A stretch of 38,800 bases of DNA from Myxococcota bacterium (GTDB lineage: Bacteria > Myxococcota_A > Polyangia > Polyangiales > JANWZI01), in NCBI GenBank assembly GCA_025054695.1, contig JANWZI010000031.1, positions 1 to 38,800 of the forward strand. The letters are read 5' to 3'. Below the pieces are notes generated by a model. That model did not search any database. It saw only the letters and a list, made by a program, of their open reading frames with translations, and had not been told where the DNA came from. Positions 26,634 to 34,488 of the stretch are shown piece after piece. The position numbers were made by a program, and so were the translations under genes. Position 1 is the first letter of the stretch, and every line of letters starts with the position of its first letter.

Positions 26634-28157
26634 TCAGGGCGTCGTTCCCAGCTCCAGCTCGAGATCGTCGAGCGTGGGTTCGTCCGACATGCTCGGAGGC
26701 CCTTCGCCGACGTCGCCCGACGGCTCGTCCCCGCCCAGATCGTCCAGCCGTTCGAGCGCATCGAGATCGATCGCATCGTTGCCGGCCGCTGGCCCCTCGC
26801 CGGGCTCGGACGGTCCGGGCGAGCCGCCGGTGGCGCCCGCTCCGGGCGAGCGCGGTGGCGCGGGTCCCTGCACGTCGATCTCTTCGCTCCGTACCAGTCC
26901 CGTCAGCGACGTGGACAGCCATGGCACGTAGGTCGTGATCGCGAGCGCGATCAGGAGCAAGCCGATGAAGGGGAGCACGGCGCGGTAGACGGCCGTCATC
27001 GGGCGACCGAACCGGAACGCCGAGATGAACAGGTTGAGCCCGACGGGCGGCGTCAGGTAGCCGATCTCGAGGTTGAGCAGGAAGACGATGCCGAGGTGGT
27101 ACGGGTCGACGCCGAAGTGCGCGGCGATGGGAACGACGAGCGGGACGACCACGACGATCGCGCTGAAGACGTCCATCAGCATGCCCACGACGAGCAGGAA
27201 CGCGTTGAGCGCGAGCAGGAACGTCACCGGGGTGTCGATGATCCCCTCCATCGCCTCGAGGACCTTCATCGGCACCTGCGCCTGGATGCACCAGGCCGTG
27301 AACCCGATGGCGGTAGCGAGGATCACGAGGATGGCACCGAACATGGTGACGGCCTCGCGCATCACGCGGGGCACGTCGCGCCGCAGCGACAGATCCTTGT
27401 AGACGAAGACCTCGACGATCAGCGCGTAAATCGCCGTGAAGGCCGCGGCCTCGTGGATGCGAACTGTTCCCGTTAGCAGCCCGCCCATCAGAAAGAGCGG
27501 CAGCGCGACCTCCCATTTCGCGTGCCACAACGCGCGCAGCGCGGGCCTCCAGCGAAACGGCGTGCGTTCCATCCGATCGCGCAACCCGACGAGGAGTGCG
27601 TGCGCGGCCAAGAGCAGCATGACGAGCATGCCCGGCAGCAGTCCGGCGAGGAAAAGCTTCTCGATCATCACGCCGGCGACGACCGCGTACAGCACGATCG
27701 GCAAGCTCGGGGGGAACAGCAGCCCGAGCGAGCCACCCGTCGTGACCAGCCCCAGCGCGTAACGCTCCCGGTATCGATCGGCGAGCAGCGCCGGGAAGAG
27801 CAGCCCGCCGATCGCGACGATGGTAATGCCGCTGCCCCCCGTGAACGTCGTGAAGAAGGCGCTCGCACCCAGACACACGACCGCGAGCCCGCCGGGCAGC
27901 CAGCCGAGCCACGCACGCGACAGCTCGACGAGGCGGCGAGGCGTGCCGCTCTCAGCCATCAGGTAGCCAGCCACCGTGAACAGCGGGATGGTGACCATGA
28001 GGGGCGAGTCGGCGAACTTCTCGCTGAAGACGTCCTGCGCGACGCCGGTGATGCTCGTGTCGGGCATCGCGCCGAACAGACCCAGCGCCGCCAGACCGAA
28101 CACGGCGAACAGCGGCGCGCCGATCAGGGCAAACGCGGCAATCGCGGCCGCGATCAC
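26634..28157 (-). CDS. TRAP transporter large permease subunit (DctM/TatM) with acidic tail
   Basis: A 507-residue protein. About 420 residues form the large TRAP membrane subunit, with 11-12 hydrophobic segments and family stretches such as IPLFTVAGYLMAESGTPRR, TGGSGITIVAIGGLLFPAL and GYLTPPVGLNLFIS. It uses an ion gradient to bring in a substrate delivered by the binding protein. The last about 86 residues are extra, rich in Pro, Gly, Asp and Glu, ending in an acidic segment (DEPTLDDLELELG); DctM proteins normally stop near residue 430. The GTG start is one base after the tatQ stop. It is the last gene of the tatT-tatP-tatQ-tatM operon. Confidence 0.93.
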   Translation of the reverse strand: MIAAAIAAFALIGAPLFAVFGLAALGLFGAMPDTSITGVAQDVFSEKFADSPLMVTIPLFTVAGYLMAESGTPRRLVELSRAWLGWLPGGLAVVCLGASAFFTTFTGGSGITIVAIGGLLFPALLADRYRERYALGLVTTGGSLGLLFPPSLPIVLYAVVAGVMIEKLFLAGLLPGMLVMLLLAAHALLVGLRDRMERTPFRWRPALRALWHAKWEVALPLFLMGGLLTGTVRIHEAAAFTAIYALIVEVFVYKDLSLRRDVPRVMREAVTMFGAILVILATAIGFTAWCIQAQVPMKVLEAMEGIIDTPVTFLLALNAFLLVVGMLMDVFSAIVVVVPLVVPIAAHFGVDPYHLGIVFLLNLEIGYLTPPVGLNLFISAFRFGRPMTAVYRAVLPFIGLLLIALAITTYVPWLSTSLTGLVRSEEIDVQGPAPPRSPGAGATGGSPGPSEPGEGPAAGNDAIDLDALERLDDLGGDEPSGDVGEGPPSMSDEPTLDDLELELGTTP

Positions 28158-28158
28158 G

Positions 28159-28824
28159 TCACGCCATCCCGCCGTCCGCCGAGCCTGCGATGCCCCGACG
28201 GACCTCGACGATGCCGCGCATCAGCAGGCGCACCGACATCCACAGAAACATCGCGGGAACGACGAGCTGCAACGCGCCGGACGGTGTCTCGACCGGACCG
28301 CCGACGAGGCCAGCGAGCAGGGCGCGGACGACGCAGAATGGCCCCGGGCGGCCGGCGCCCGCCGCCGCGCGATCCGCCTCGGACGCGTCGCAGACGTGAA
28401 CGGCTCCCGCGGGCGTCAACACTTCGTAGTCGAGCGGCCGCTCGGTGGCCGCGAGCATGACGGTGGCGAAGAAGACGCGGGCGAGGACGAATGCGACCGC
28501 CGCCGCGCCGAACGCCGCGAGCACGCGGAGCACGAGCCGGACGCGCGGCGGCACGACGCGCTGCACGACGTCGATCGCGATGTGCCGGTCGGCGTGCGTG
28601 GCGAGCGAGGCACCGAGGAACGCGAGCCAGAGCGTGCCCTTCTGCAGAAAGGTGTCGATCCAATCGAGCGACTCGAGCGCCGCGTGGGCCCATGCCACGC
28701 CGAGGCCCGTCGCGACGTTGTGCAGCAGGGCCTGCGTCGCGGCGAGCACGATCATCACGAGCAGGACGGCCGCCGCGATGGCCGCCTCTCCCCGCGCCAG
28801 GCCGTCGTCGACGCGACGGAGCAA
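28159..28824 (-). CDS. TRAP transporter small permease subunit (DctQ/TatQ)
   Basis: A 221-residue protein with four TM segments at about residues 14-36, 60-75, 90-115 and 180-200. The family region TLWLAFLGASLATHADRHIAIDVV is present. Between TM3 and TM4 there is a longer loop than usual, with two Cys residues (VHVCDASEAD and FCVVRALLAG). I chose TTG 28824 because GGGGAG stands 7 bases upstream and it lies 3 bases after the tatP stop. It bridges the binding protein and the large permease. Confidence 0.88.
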   Translation of the reverse strand: MLRRVDDGLARGEAAIAAAVLLVMIVLAATQALLHNVATGLGVAWAHAALESLDWIDTFLQKGTLWLAFLGASLATHADRHIAIDVVQRVVPPRVRLVLRVLAAFGAAAVAFVLARVFFATVMLAATERPLDYEVLTPAGAVHVCDASEADRAAAGAGRPGPFCVVRALLAGLVGGPVETPSGALQLVVPAMFLWMSVRLLMRGIVEVRRGIAGSADGGMA

Positions 28825-28827
28825 CCG

Positions 28828-29853
28828 TCAGCTCCCCGCGCGCGCCAGTTGCTCGACGCGCGCGAGCAACGCGCGCTCGTACAGACGGCCGGCGAGCCGC
28901 TCGCGCACCTGACGGGCCACGTCCTGCCAGGCCGCGCGGTGCGGCGTCAGATCCACCGGCGTCAGGCCGCGGGAGACCAGGGTCTGATACGCACGATCGT
29001 CGGCCTGTCGGATGGCGCGAGCCAGCGCGCCGTGCGCACGCCGAGCCGTCTCGTCCAGCGCCGCGCGCAGGTCGGCCGGCAGCGCGTCGTACCGCTCCTT
29101 CTTGAGGATCGTCGCGCCCACGATGATCGAGTCGCTCTGCTGGGTCACGTGCGTGACGTGGTTGAACCACTGCAGCGCGACGGCCGCGTAGGCCGAGGCC
29201 GGGAACGCGTCGACCCGACCCGTCTGCAGCGCGGGCAGCACCTCGTTGACGCCGAGCCGCTGCCCATTGGCGCCGATGACCGCGAGCGCCTCGGTGAAGA
29301 TCACGTCCTCGCGCCACGCCCACGGCCGCACCGCGCGGAAGTCCTCGGGCCGCTGGATCGGACGACGCGAGAAGAACCGCGCTCGCCCGACGTCGCCCCA
29401 GCCGAGCAGCCGAAAACCGGCCGCCTCGAACTGCGCCTGGAAGTCGGCGTCGAGGGTCTCGCGCACGCGGTCGATGACCGCGTAGTCGCTGAACAAGCCA
29501 GGCAGGGCGAGCACGAGAACCGGCCGGACGACCTGACCGAGACCGGTCGTGGTGATGGCGGCGCCGTCCAGCTGGCCCGCGCGCATCTTGCGAATGTAGT
29601 CGCGCTCGTCCCCTTGGCTGCCGCCGGGGAAGAACTGCAGCTCGAGCCGCCCCCCCGTCTGCGTGCGCAGCGTGTTCGACCATGCGCGGAACGCCCGGTC
29701 CCACGCGGAACCACGCGGCGCGAGCGTCGCAATGCGCAACGTGACGGGTTGCTGCGCAGCGACGGTCGGCTGCGTGTGCGCGGCCGGAACGTCCGGCAAC
29801 AGCGGCGACAGCAAGAGAATCGCGGCGAGCCGCGAGAACGAGCGAACGGTCAT
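28828..29853 (-). CDS. TRAP transporter substrate-binding protein (DctP/TatP)
   Basis: A 341-residue periplasmic binding protein. The signal peptide is about residues 1-30 (LAAILLLSPLLPDVPAAHT). DctP-family regions are TLRIATLAPRGSAWDRAF, LQFFPGGSQGDERDYIRKM and EVLPALQTGRVDAFPASAYAA. Where classic DctP proteins have GxKxR with the carboxylate-clamping Arg, this one has EDFRAVRPWAWRED, so by my hand alignment the Arg position is Trp. The ligand may therefore not be a simple organic acid, as proposed for the TatT-linked Treponema transporter. ATG 29853 has AGGAG at 9 bases. It lies 100 bases after tatT. Confidence 0.9.
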   Translation of the reverse strand: MTVRSFSRLAAILLLSPLLPDVPAAHTQPTVAAQQPVTLRIATLAPRGSAWDRAFRAWSNTLRTQTGGRLELQFFPGGSQGDERDYIRKMRAGQLDGAAITTTGLGQVVRPVLVLALPGLFSDYAVIDRVRETLDADFQAQFEAAGFRLLGWGDVGRARFFSRRPIQRPEDFRAVRPWAWREDVIFTEALAVIGANGQRLGVNEVLPALQTGRVDAFPASAYAAVALQWFNHVTHVTQQSDSIIVGATILKKERYDALPADLRAALDETARRAHGALARAIRQADDRAYQTLVSRGLTPVDLTPHRAAWQDVARQVRERLAGRLYERALLARVEQLARAGS

Positions 29854-29953
29854 GGCAACGGGCTCCTGGACGTGGGCACGATCACCGCACCGACGAGGCG
29901 AGCCCCCTCGGCATTCAGCCTCGCCCGGGGGCCTGGCACGACGTGACGATAAC

Positions 29954-30892
29954 TCAGAACCACTGGTCGGCGGCAGCCAGGTAACGGGCCGCGCGACGAC
30001 GGGCCACCTTGTTGGCGAGGCGGACGGCATCGCCGTGATCGCCCGCGTCGAGCACCTCGCGGAGCAGCTGTTCGAACAGCGCGCGGTCGCCCACGGCCAC
30101 GGCGTACGCCTTCGCGTAGTTGACGTGTACGAGCAGCGCGCGGCGGCCCGTGACCTGAAGGGCGCGCTCGAAGTGCTCGCGCCCCGCCTGGGGGTTGCCC
30201 CCGAGCGCCTCGGGCAAGCCGGCCTCGGCGTAGCCGAGGAACGTCAGCCCCGCCGCGTTGGCATACGTCGGGTCGAGCTCGACCGATCGGCGCACCAGCG
30301 CCCGCGCGAGGCCCAGGTCGGCGACGAGCTCGGGGTCCTCGAGCGAGATGGCGATCGCCGCGCCCCACGCGTATCCCGCCCACAACAGGGCAGGCGCGTC
30401 CTCGGGCTCGTCGTACGCGTCTCGAAGCCAGCGCTCGAACGCGACCAGGCCCGCCCGACGCGCCGCGTCGATTCCGTCGTCGCGCTGACGGAGTACCTCA
30501 AGGGCGAGGTCGCGTGCCCGCAGGTACATCCAGCGCGCGCGCGTTGCCCAGTGGTCCTGGCAAGCCTGATCGTCGACCGGGCACTGCTCCATGCGGTCCT
30601 CAATCCAGCCATAGGCGTACGAGGCGTACGCACGCGCCAGCTGCACGAGGATCCGCTCGTCGTCGGGAACGACGCGCAAGACGCCCTCCAGTTGCATGAT
30701 GCTGGCCGGGGCCGCGGCGCCCGCGAGCTCGTAGTCCCAGTGCGCCTCGAACGCGGGAGCGGCGCGCTGGAACAGCCCTGCCGTCGAGCGGGCAGTCAGA
30801 CGGGTCATGTCGCAGCCGGCCGTGAGGGCGAGGATGGTCAGGGCCGCCGGCCAGGTAGGAGTCGGAAGGGCTCGGATGTCCACGGCCGCCAT
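29954..30892 (-). CDS. TRAP transporter TatT component (TPR-type lipoprotein)
   Basis: A 312-residue lipoprotein with a lipobox ending at C27 (LALTAGC). It is all alpha-helical with TPR-like repeats (LARAYASYAYGWIEDRMEQC, LGLARALVRRSVELDPTYANAAGLTFLGYAEAGLPE, YAKAYAVAVGDRALFEQLLREVL). This matches the TatT family (Treponema Tp0956), which forms a trimer docking the TatP binding protein. The neighbouring tatP, tatQ and tatM complete a TPAT system. ATG 30892 has AGGGG at 7 bases. The tRNA-Gln gene ends 31 bases upstream on the same strand, so the two may share a transcript. Confidence 0.9.
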   Translation of the reverse strand: MAAVDIRALPTPTWPAALTILALTAGCDMTRLTARSTAGLFQRAAPAFEAHWDYELAGAAAPASIMQLEGVLRVVPDDERILVQLARAYASYAYGWIEDRMEQCPVDDQACQDHWATRARWMYLRARDLALEVLRQRDDGIDAARRAGLVAFERWLRDAYDEPEDAPALLWAGYAWGAAIAISLEDPELVADLGLARALVRRSVELDPTYANAAGLTFLGYAEAGLPEALGGNPQAGREHFERALQVTGRRALLVHVNYAKAYAVAVGDRALFEQLLREVLDAGDHGDAVRLANKVARRRAARYLAAADQWF

Positions 30893-30923
30893 GACGCCGC
30901 CCCTGACGGCGGATGTCAATCGG

Positions 30924-30994
30924 TTCCGAGGGGTGGACTCGAACCACCATTCGCGGATCCAAAGTCCGCTGTCCTGCCGTTGGACGACCTCGGA
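30924..30994 (-). tRNA. tRNA-Gln (anticodon UUG)
   Basis: The minus strand folds as a full cloverleaf of 71 bases. The acceptor stem TCCGAGG/CCTCGGA has U1-A, and the discriminator is A. The D stem GTCC/GGAC has a 7-base loop. The anticodon stem GCGGA/TCCGC holds loop CTTTGGA, giving anticodon TTG at positions 34-36. The variable loop is 4 bases and the T arm is GGTGG-TTCGAGT-CCACC. CCA is not encoded (CCG follows). It lies between the divergently transcribed PP2C gene and tatT. Confidence 0.95.
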
Positions 30995-31103
30995 GCAGCG
31001 CTGGGCTAGCACGCATCCGGCCGGTACGCAGCGGCGGGTGACCGGGGCCGAGAGTGCGCGTGCCGGCGTCGCGTCCTTGACAGAGCGCCCCGCGCCGTGG
31101 ACC

Positions 31104-31901
31104 TTGATCCCGGAGGGCCGGCCGCTGGGCAAGATCACGACGCTTCGCGCCGCAGGGCTCTCCGACGTGGGGCTCCAGCGGGAACACAACGAGGACGCCT
31201 TTTGCCTTCTGCACGAGTACGACCTGTTCCTCGTGGCCGACGGCATGGGCGGCCACCGCGCGGGAGACGTCGCGAGCCGGATGGCCACGCAGGCCATCGC
31301 CGCCTTCTTCCAGGCGACGGCAAGCGACGACGCGACCTGGCCGTTCCACTTCGATCCGTCCCTATCGGTCGAGGAGAATCGCCTCCAGACGGGCATCAAG
31401 ATCGCCAACCGCAAGATCTTCGAGGCGAGCAACCGCAGCCTCGACGTGCGCGGGATGGGTACGACCGTGGTCGGAATCGTGTTCAACCGCGAGCGCGGCA
31501 AGGCGTACATCGCCCACGTCGGAGACAGTCGCTGCTACCGCATCCGCAACGGCCAGATCGTGCAGCTCACGCGCGACCACTCGTTGCTCAATGACTACCT
31601 GCTCGTCATGCCGGACATGCCCCAGGAGCAGCGCGACGAGCTTCCGCGCAACGTGATCACGCGCGCGCTCGGCATGCAGGAGTCGGTGCTCATCGACCTG
31701 GTGCCCGACGATCCGGAGCCCGGCGACCGCTACGTGCTGTGCTCCGACGGCCTGACGGGCATGGTGGACGACCAGTTCGTGTGCGAGACGGTCACCCGCG
31801 CCGGCGACGACATCGAGCGCGCCGCGCGTGAGCTCGTCGAGCGCGCCAACCAGGCCGGCGGCGAGGACAACATCACGGTCGTCGTCGTCGCCGTCGAGTA
31901 A
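31104..31901 (+). CDS. PP2C family protein serine/threonine phosphatase
   Basis: A 265-residue cytoplasmic metal-dependent phosphatase. PP2C motifs in order are HNEDAF (residues 28-33), VADGMGGHRAGDVAS (44-58) with the metal-binding D46, GMGTTVVGIVF, YIAHVGDSRCYRIRNG, VITRALGM, VLCSDGLTGMVDDQ and GGEDNITVVVV. It would oppose Ser/Thr kinases, which are numerous in myxobacteria. The start is uncertain: TTG 31104 fits the usual distance to HNED; GTG 31038 is in frame; starts further left would cross the tRNA. GGAGGG at 31112 has no ATG, GTG or TTG at proper spacing. TTGACA at 31077-31082 could be its -35 box. Confidence 0.9.
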   Translation: MIPEGRPLGKITTLRAAGLSDVGLQREHNEDAFCLLHEYDLFLVADGMGGHRAGDVASRMATQAIAAFFQATASDDATWPFHFDPSLSVEENRLQTGIKIANRKIFEASNRSLDVRGMGTTVVGIVFNRERGKAYIAHVGDSRCYRIRNGQIVQLTRDHSLLNDYLLVMPDMPQEQRDELPRNVITRALGMQESVLIDLVPDDPEPGDRYVLCSDGLTGMVDDQFVCETVTRAGDDIERAARELVERANQAGGEDNITVVVVAVE

Positions 31902-31950
31902 GCCAGGCGGGCACCCGCCCGTCGCGCCCGCGTTGCGGAGGGCGGCTCCG

Positions 31951-32078
31951 GGCCCGAGTCCGAGCCCGAGACCGAGTCGGAGACCGAGCCCGAGTCCGAG
32001 ACCGAGTCGGAGACCGAGCCCGAGTCCGAGACCGAGTCCGAGTCCGCGTCCCCGTCCGCGTCCGAGGCGGAACCTGGG
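31951..32078 (+). repeat. Degenerate 6-bp tandem array 6 with exact 30-bp duplication
   Basis: The most regular array. It lies between the PP2C stop (31901) and the DUF2505 ATG (32125). Units are almost only GAGTCC, GAGACC, GAGTCG and GAGCCC up to about 32046, then change to (T/C)CCGCG-type units. The 30-base block 31971-32000 is repeated exactly at 32001-32030, which points to recent expansion. The sequence GAGTC occurs seven times between 31957 and 32044. Confidence 0.96.
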
Positions 32079-32124
32079 CCGTTCGCTTGCGCCGGAGCGG
32101 GTCCAGGTCCATGTCCGCCGGACC

Positions 32125-32634
32125 ATGGCCAGCGCGTTCACTGCCCGACACGTGCTCGAGACGGACGAGGAAACCTACTGGTCGCGCGTCTTCTTCGACC
32201 CCGAGTACAACCGCCGCCTCTACCTCGAAGGGCTGTCGTTCGCGTCCTTCGAATGGCTCTCCTACGAACAGTTGCCCGGCGGGGATCGGACCCGCCGGAT
32301 GCGCATGGTGCCGTCGGACGTCCCCGCCATCGTCCGCCGCGTGGCCGGCGACGCGATCAGCTACGTCGAAGAGGGGCGCTGGGATGCCCGGACGCGTCGC
32401 TGGACCTTCGCGATCGTCCCGAACCGGTTGGCGGAGCGCGTCCGCATCTGCGGCACGCTGTGGGTGGAGCCGTGCGGGCCGCGGCGCATCGAGCGCATCT
32501 GCGAGAACGAGGTCGAGGTGCGCGTGCTCGGGGTGGGAGGCGCCATCGAGAACTACCTCGTCCGCACGAGCCGCGACTCGTTCGAGAAAGCCGCGGCGTT
32601 CACGAATCGGTTCCTCGCCGAGCGGGGGCTCTGA
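32125..32634 (+). CDS. DUF2505 family protein (SRPBCC-like)
   Basis: A 169-residue soluble protein matching the DUF2505 pattern: a start with FTARHVLETDEETYWSRVFFDPEYNRRLY, a middle RRMRMVPS, and a C-terminal long helix NYLVRTSRDSFEKAAAFTNRFLAE. The alternating beta strands followed by a long helix suggest the START/SRPBCC ligand-binding fold. Members are common in actinobacteria and myxobacteria and have no assigned function. ATG 32125 is the likely start; the frame is open upstream through array 6, but that part is repeat. No strong ribosome site is seen. Confidence 0.82.
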   Translation: MASAFTARHVLETDEETYWSRVFFDPEYNRRLYLEGLSFASFEWLSYEQLPGGDRTRRMRMVPSDVPAIVRRVAGDAISYVEEGRWDARTRRWTFAIVPNRLAERVRICGTLWVEPCGPRRIERICENEVEVRVLGVGGAIENYLVRTSRDSFEKAAAFTNRFLAERGL

Positions 32635-32654
32635 CGGCGCCCTTCGGAATGCTC

Positions 32655-32742
32655 GGTGCTGGGCTCGGGACCGGAAGCGGGCTCCGGACTCCGACGCGGC
32701 CCGGAGCTCGAGCTCGGAGGGCCGGACGGACTCCGATTCGTC
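32655..32742 (-). repeat. Decayed 6-bp array 7, reverse orientation
   Basis: Between the convergent DUF2505 gene (ends 32634) and the CBM9-like lipoprotein (ends 32770). On the plus strand it reads GGCTCG, GGACCG, GGCTCC, GGACTCC and GAGCTCG, so the GAG-type strand is the minus strand. Only about half of the units are recognisable and the 6-bp phase is broken. Confidence 0.55.
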
Positions 32743-32769
32743 CGATCCCGTGCCACCGACCCGTCGAGC

Positions 32770-34356
32770 TCACGGCGGATCGGCGAACGTGACTTCGAGG
32801 CGCGGCCGCTGCTCGGGGTTGCCCCAATCGGGGAAATCCTCCGAGCGAACGAACTCCTTGCCCGTGTGATACTCGACGTCCGAAGGCTGGAGCGCGAACG
32901 AGACCCGTCGCTCGGCGAGCCGACGGCGCACCGCGCGCGTCACGTCCCAGCTCCACGGCGGCAGCGCGTCCCATCCGCGGTCGGTCACGCCGGTCCGGTC
33001 GCCCCAGCTCGCCGCCAGGTTCTCCACGGGCAGCGGCGCCAGGTTCCAGCTGAGGTCGGCCTCCGTCCACGGCTCGGACGATCCGCGCAGTGTCGAGTCG
33101 ACATCGAACGCATGCACCAGTGACCAGACGCCTTCGTCACCCCCGCTCGTGGGCTGCTTGTGATGCAACACGAGCCGCGCCGACAGCACGACCGCGCCAT
33201 CCGGTACTGCGTCGAGAGGGAACCGAACGTACGCGCGCGCGAAACAGGGCCAATCGGCGTAGTCGGCCTGCGCCTGCACGTGGAAGTAGCGCCGTCCGGT
33301 CTCCCCGCCCCACGACGCTGGACCATCGCCGAAGTTGTATGCGTCGTCGCCGGAGCACAATCGCTCGGAAGCCCCGACCGACGCGTTCTCGACGACGGCG
33401 CCCATGCGCCCCTCGCGAATGACCACCGTTCGCATCGTCTCCGGCCGGTGCGGCGGCAGCTGCCCCGCGACGCGATACGCCTCGGCGGCGTGGCCCGGCG
33501 AGGCACCCGACTCCTCGCGCGAGGCAATGGTCGCATCGGCGAGCACGACCGGCATCCAGCCCTCCGCCGTTTCGGTCGCCGCGGTCAGCGGGAAGCGCTC
33601 GACCTCGCCGAGGCGGCTACCGGACGCATCGTCGCGGTCGAACGCGAGCAGACCGAGGCGCAAGCCCATCGGAACGCCCGCCTCCCCGGTCAGCGCGCGC
33701 CATCCGATCCAGAAGACCACGTGCCAACCCCGGCTCTCGTCGCGCTCCCCCCCGCGGTAGCCCTTTTCGAGCTCGATGCCATCGCCTCCGCCCCCTGCTC
33801 CCAGCCGGCCGATGGGCATCGACACCGCCATCCAGCCCGCAGCGCTGCCGCGAAAAACGTCGGTCCGCTCGGTTCCGTGGCGCCCTGCCTGCGCATCGAT
33901 GCGCAACGCCCCTTCGAGGGAGGTGGCATCGAGCCGCGGCGCAATCATCAGGCGCAACGAATCCCATCGCTCGAGATCGTCGCGCGGCCCCGCCTCGTCG
34001 TAGATGTGCCGGTCGTAGACGGCCACCCGGATCGCGAGGCCCCGCTCGGTCCAGAGGATGCGACCGTCGATCGCATTGCGGCGGCTGCCCACCCCGCCGG
34101 CCCAGAACGGAACCGAGCGCTGCCAATCGAGCCGATCGCCCGCGCGTGCTCCACGAAAGACGACGAGACGCGCGTCGGGATCGAGGACCGGCTCGACGGT
34201 CGCGTCCCGGGCCGAGCCGTCGCGCGCACCGACGACGTCCCCCCCTGCGTCGACGGGGCGCGAGGCGTCGGAAGTGCCATGCGTTCCACCACAGCCGAGG
34301 GCGGAACAGACGACGACGTGGATCCAGGAAGCTCGCAGCGGCGATCGCCAACGCAC
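32770..34356 (-). CDS. Secreted lipoprotein, CBM9-like plus DNRLRE-type domain
   Basis: A 528-residue protein. The N-terminus VRWRSPLRASWIHVVVCSAL leads to C22 in ALGC, an imperfect lipobox, so lipidation is likely but not certain. An Asp-rich linker follows. Residues about 65-300 look like a carbohydrate-binding family 9-type beta-sandwich (VPFWAGGVGSRRNAIDGRI, RVAVYDRHIYDEAG, ERWDSLRLMI). Residues about 310-528 match a DNRLRE-type domain: ARAYVRFPLDAVPDGAVVLS, then EPWTEADLSWNLAPLP and WDVTRAVRRRLAERRVSFAL. Such proteins usually sit on the cell surface. The start is GTG 34356, divergent from the beta-propeller gene, with 132 bases between. Confidence 0.78.
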   Translation of the reverse strand: MRWRSPLRASWIHVVVCSALGCGGTHGTSDASRPVDAGGDVVGARDGSARDATVEPVLDPDARLVVFRGARAGDRLDWQRSVPFWAGGVGSRRNAIDGRILWTERGLAIRVAVYDRHIYDEAGPRDDLERWDSLRLMIAPRLDATSLEGALRIDAQAGRHGTERTDVFRGSAAGWMAVSMPIGRLGAGGGGDGIELEKGYRGGERDESRGWHVVFWIGWRALTGEAGVPMGLRLGLLAFDRDDASGSRLGEVERFPLTAATETAEGWMPVVLADATIASREESGASPGHAAEAYRVAGQLPPHRPETMRTVVIREGRMGAVVENASVGASERLCSGDDAYNFGDGPASWGGETGRRYFHVQAQADYADWPCFARAYVRFPLDAVPDGAVVLSARLVLHHKQPTSGGDEGVWSLVHAFDVDSTLRGSSEPWTEADLSWNLAPLPVENLAASWGDRTGVTDRGWDALPPWSWDVTRAVRRRLAERRVSFALQPSDVEYHTGKEFVRSEDFPDWGNPEQRPRLEVTFADPP

Positions 34357-34488
34357 GAGCCCTAGATTCGACGGCGGGGTGCGAGGGGTCAACTCCACCA
34401 CGGGTGGGTGGCGGGGGCATCGCGTCGCGCTCGGCGTTCGCGCGGAATCCACTCGACCGGCCGCGCGCGAACGTGGCAGCGTGGAGGC

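Noticed and set aside
31038-31103. Longer PP2C start at GTG 31038 or further left
   Set aside because: It would add residues not seen in PP2C N-termini, and anything left of 30995 overlaps the tRNA. Left as an alternative only.
32125-32634. DUF2505 gene as a START-domain lipid transfer protein
   Set aside because: The fold is likely SRPBCC-like, but ligand or function cannot be read from the sequence, so only the family is stated.
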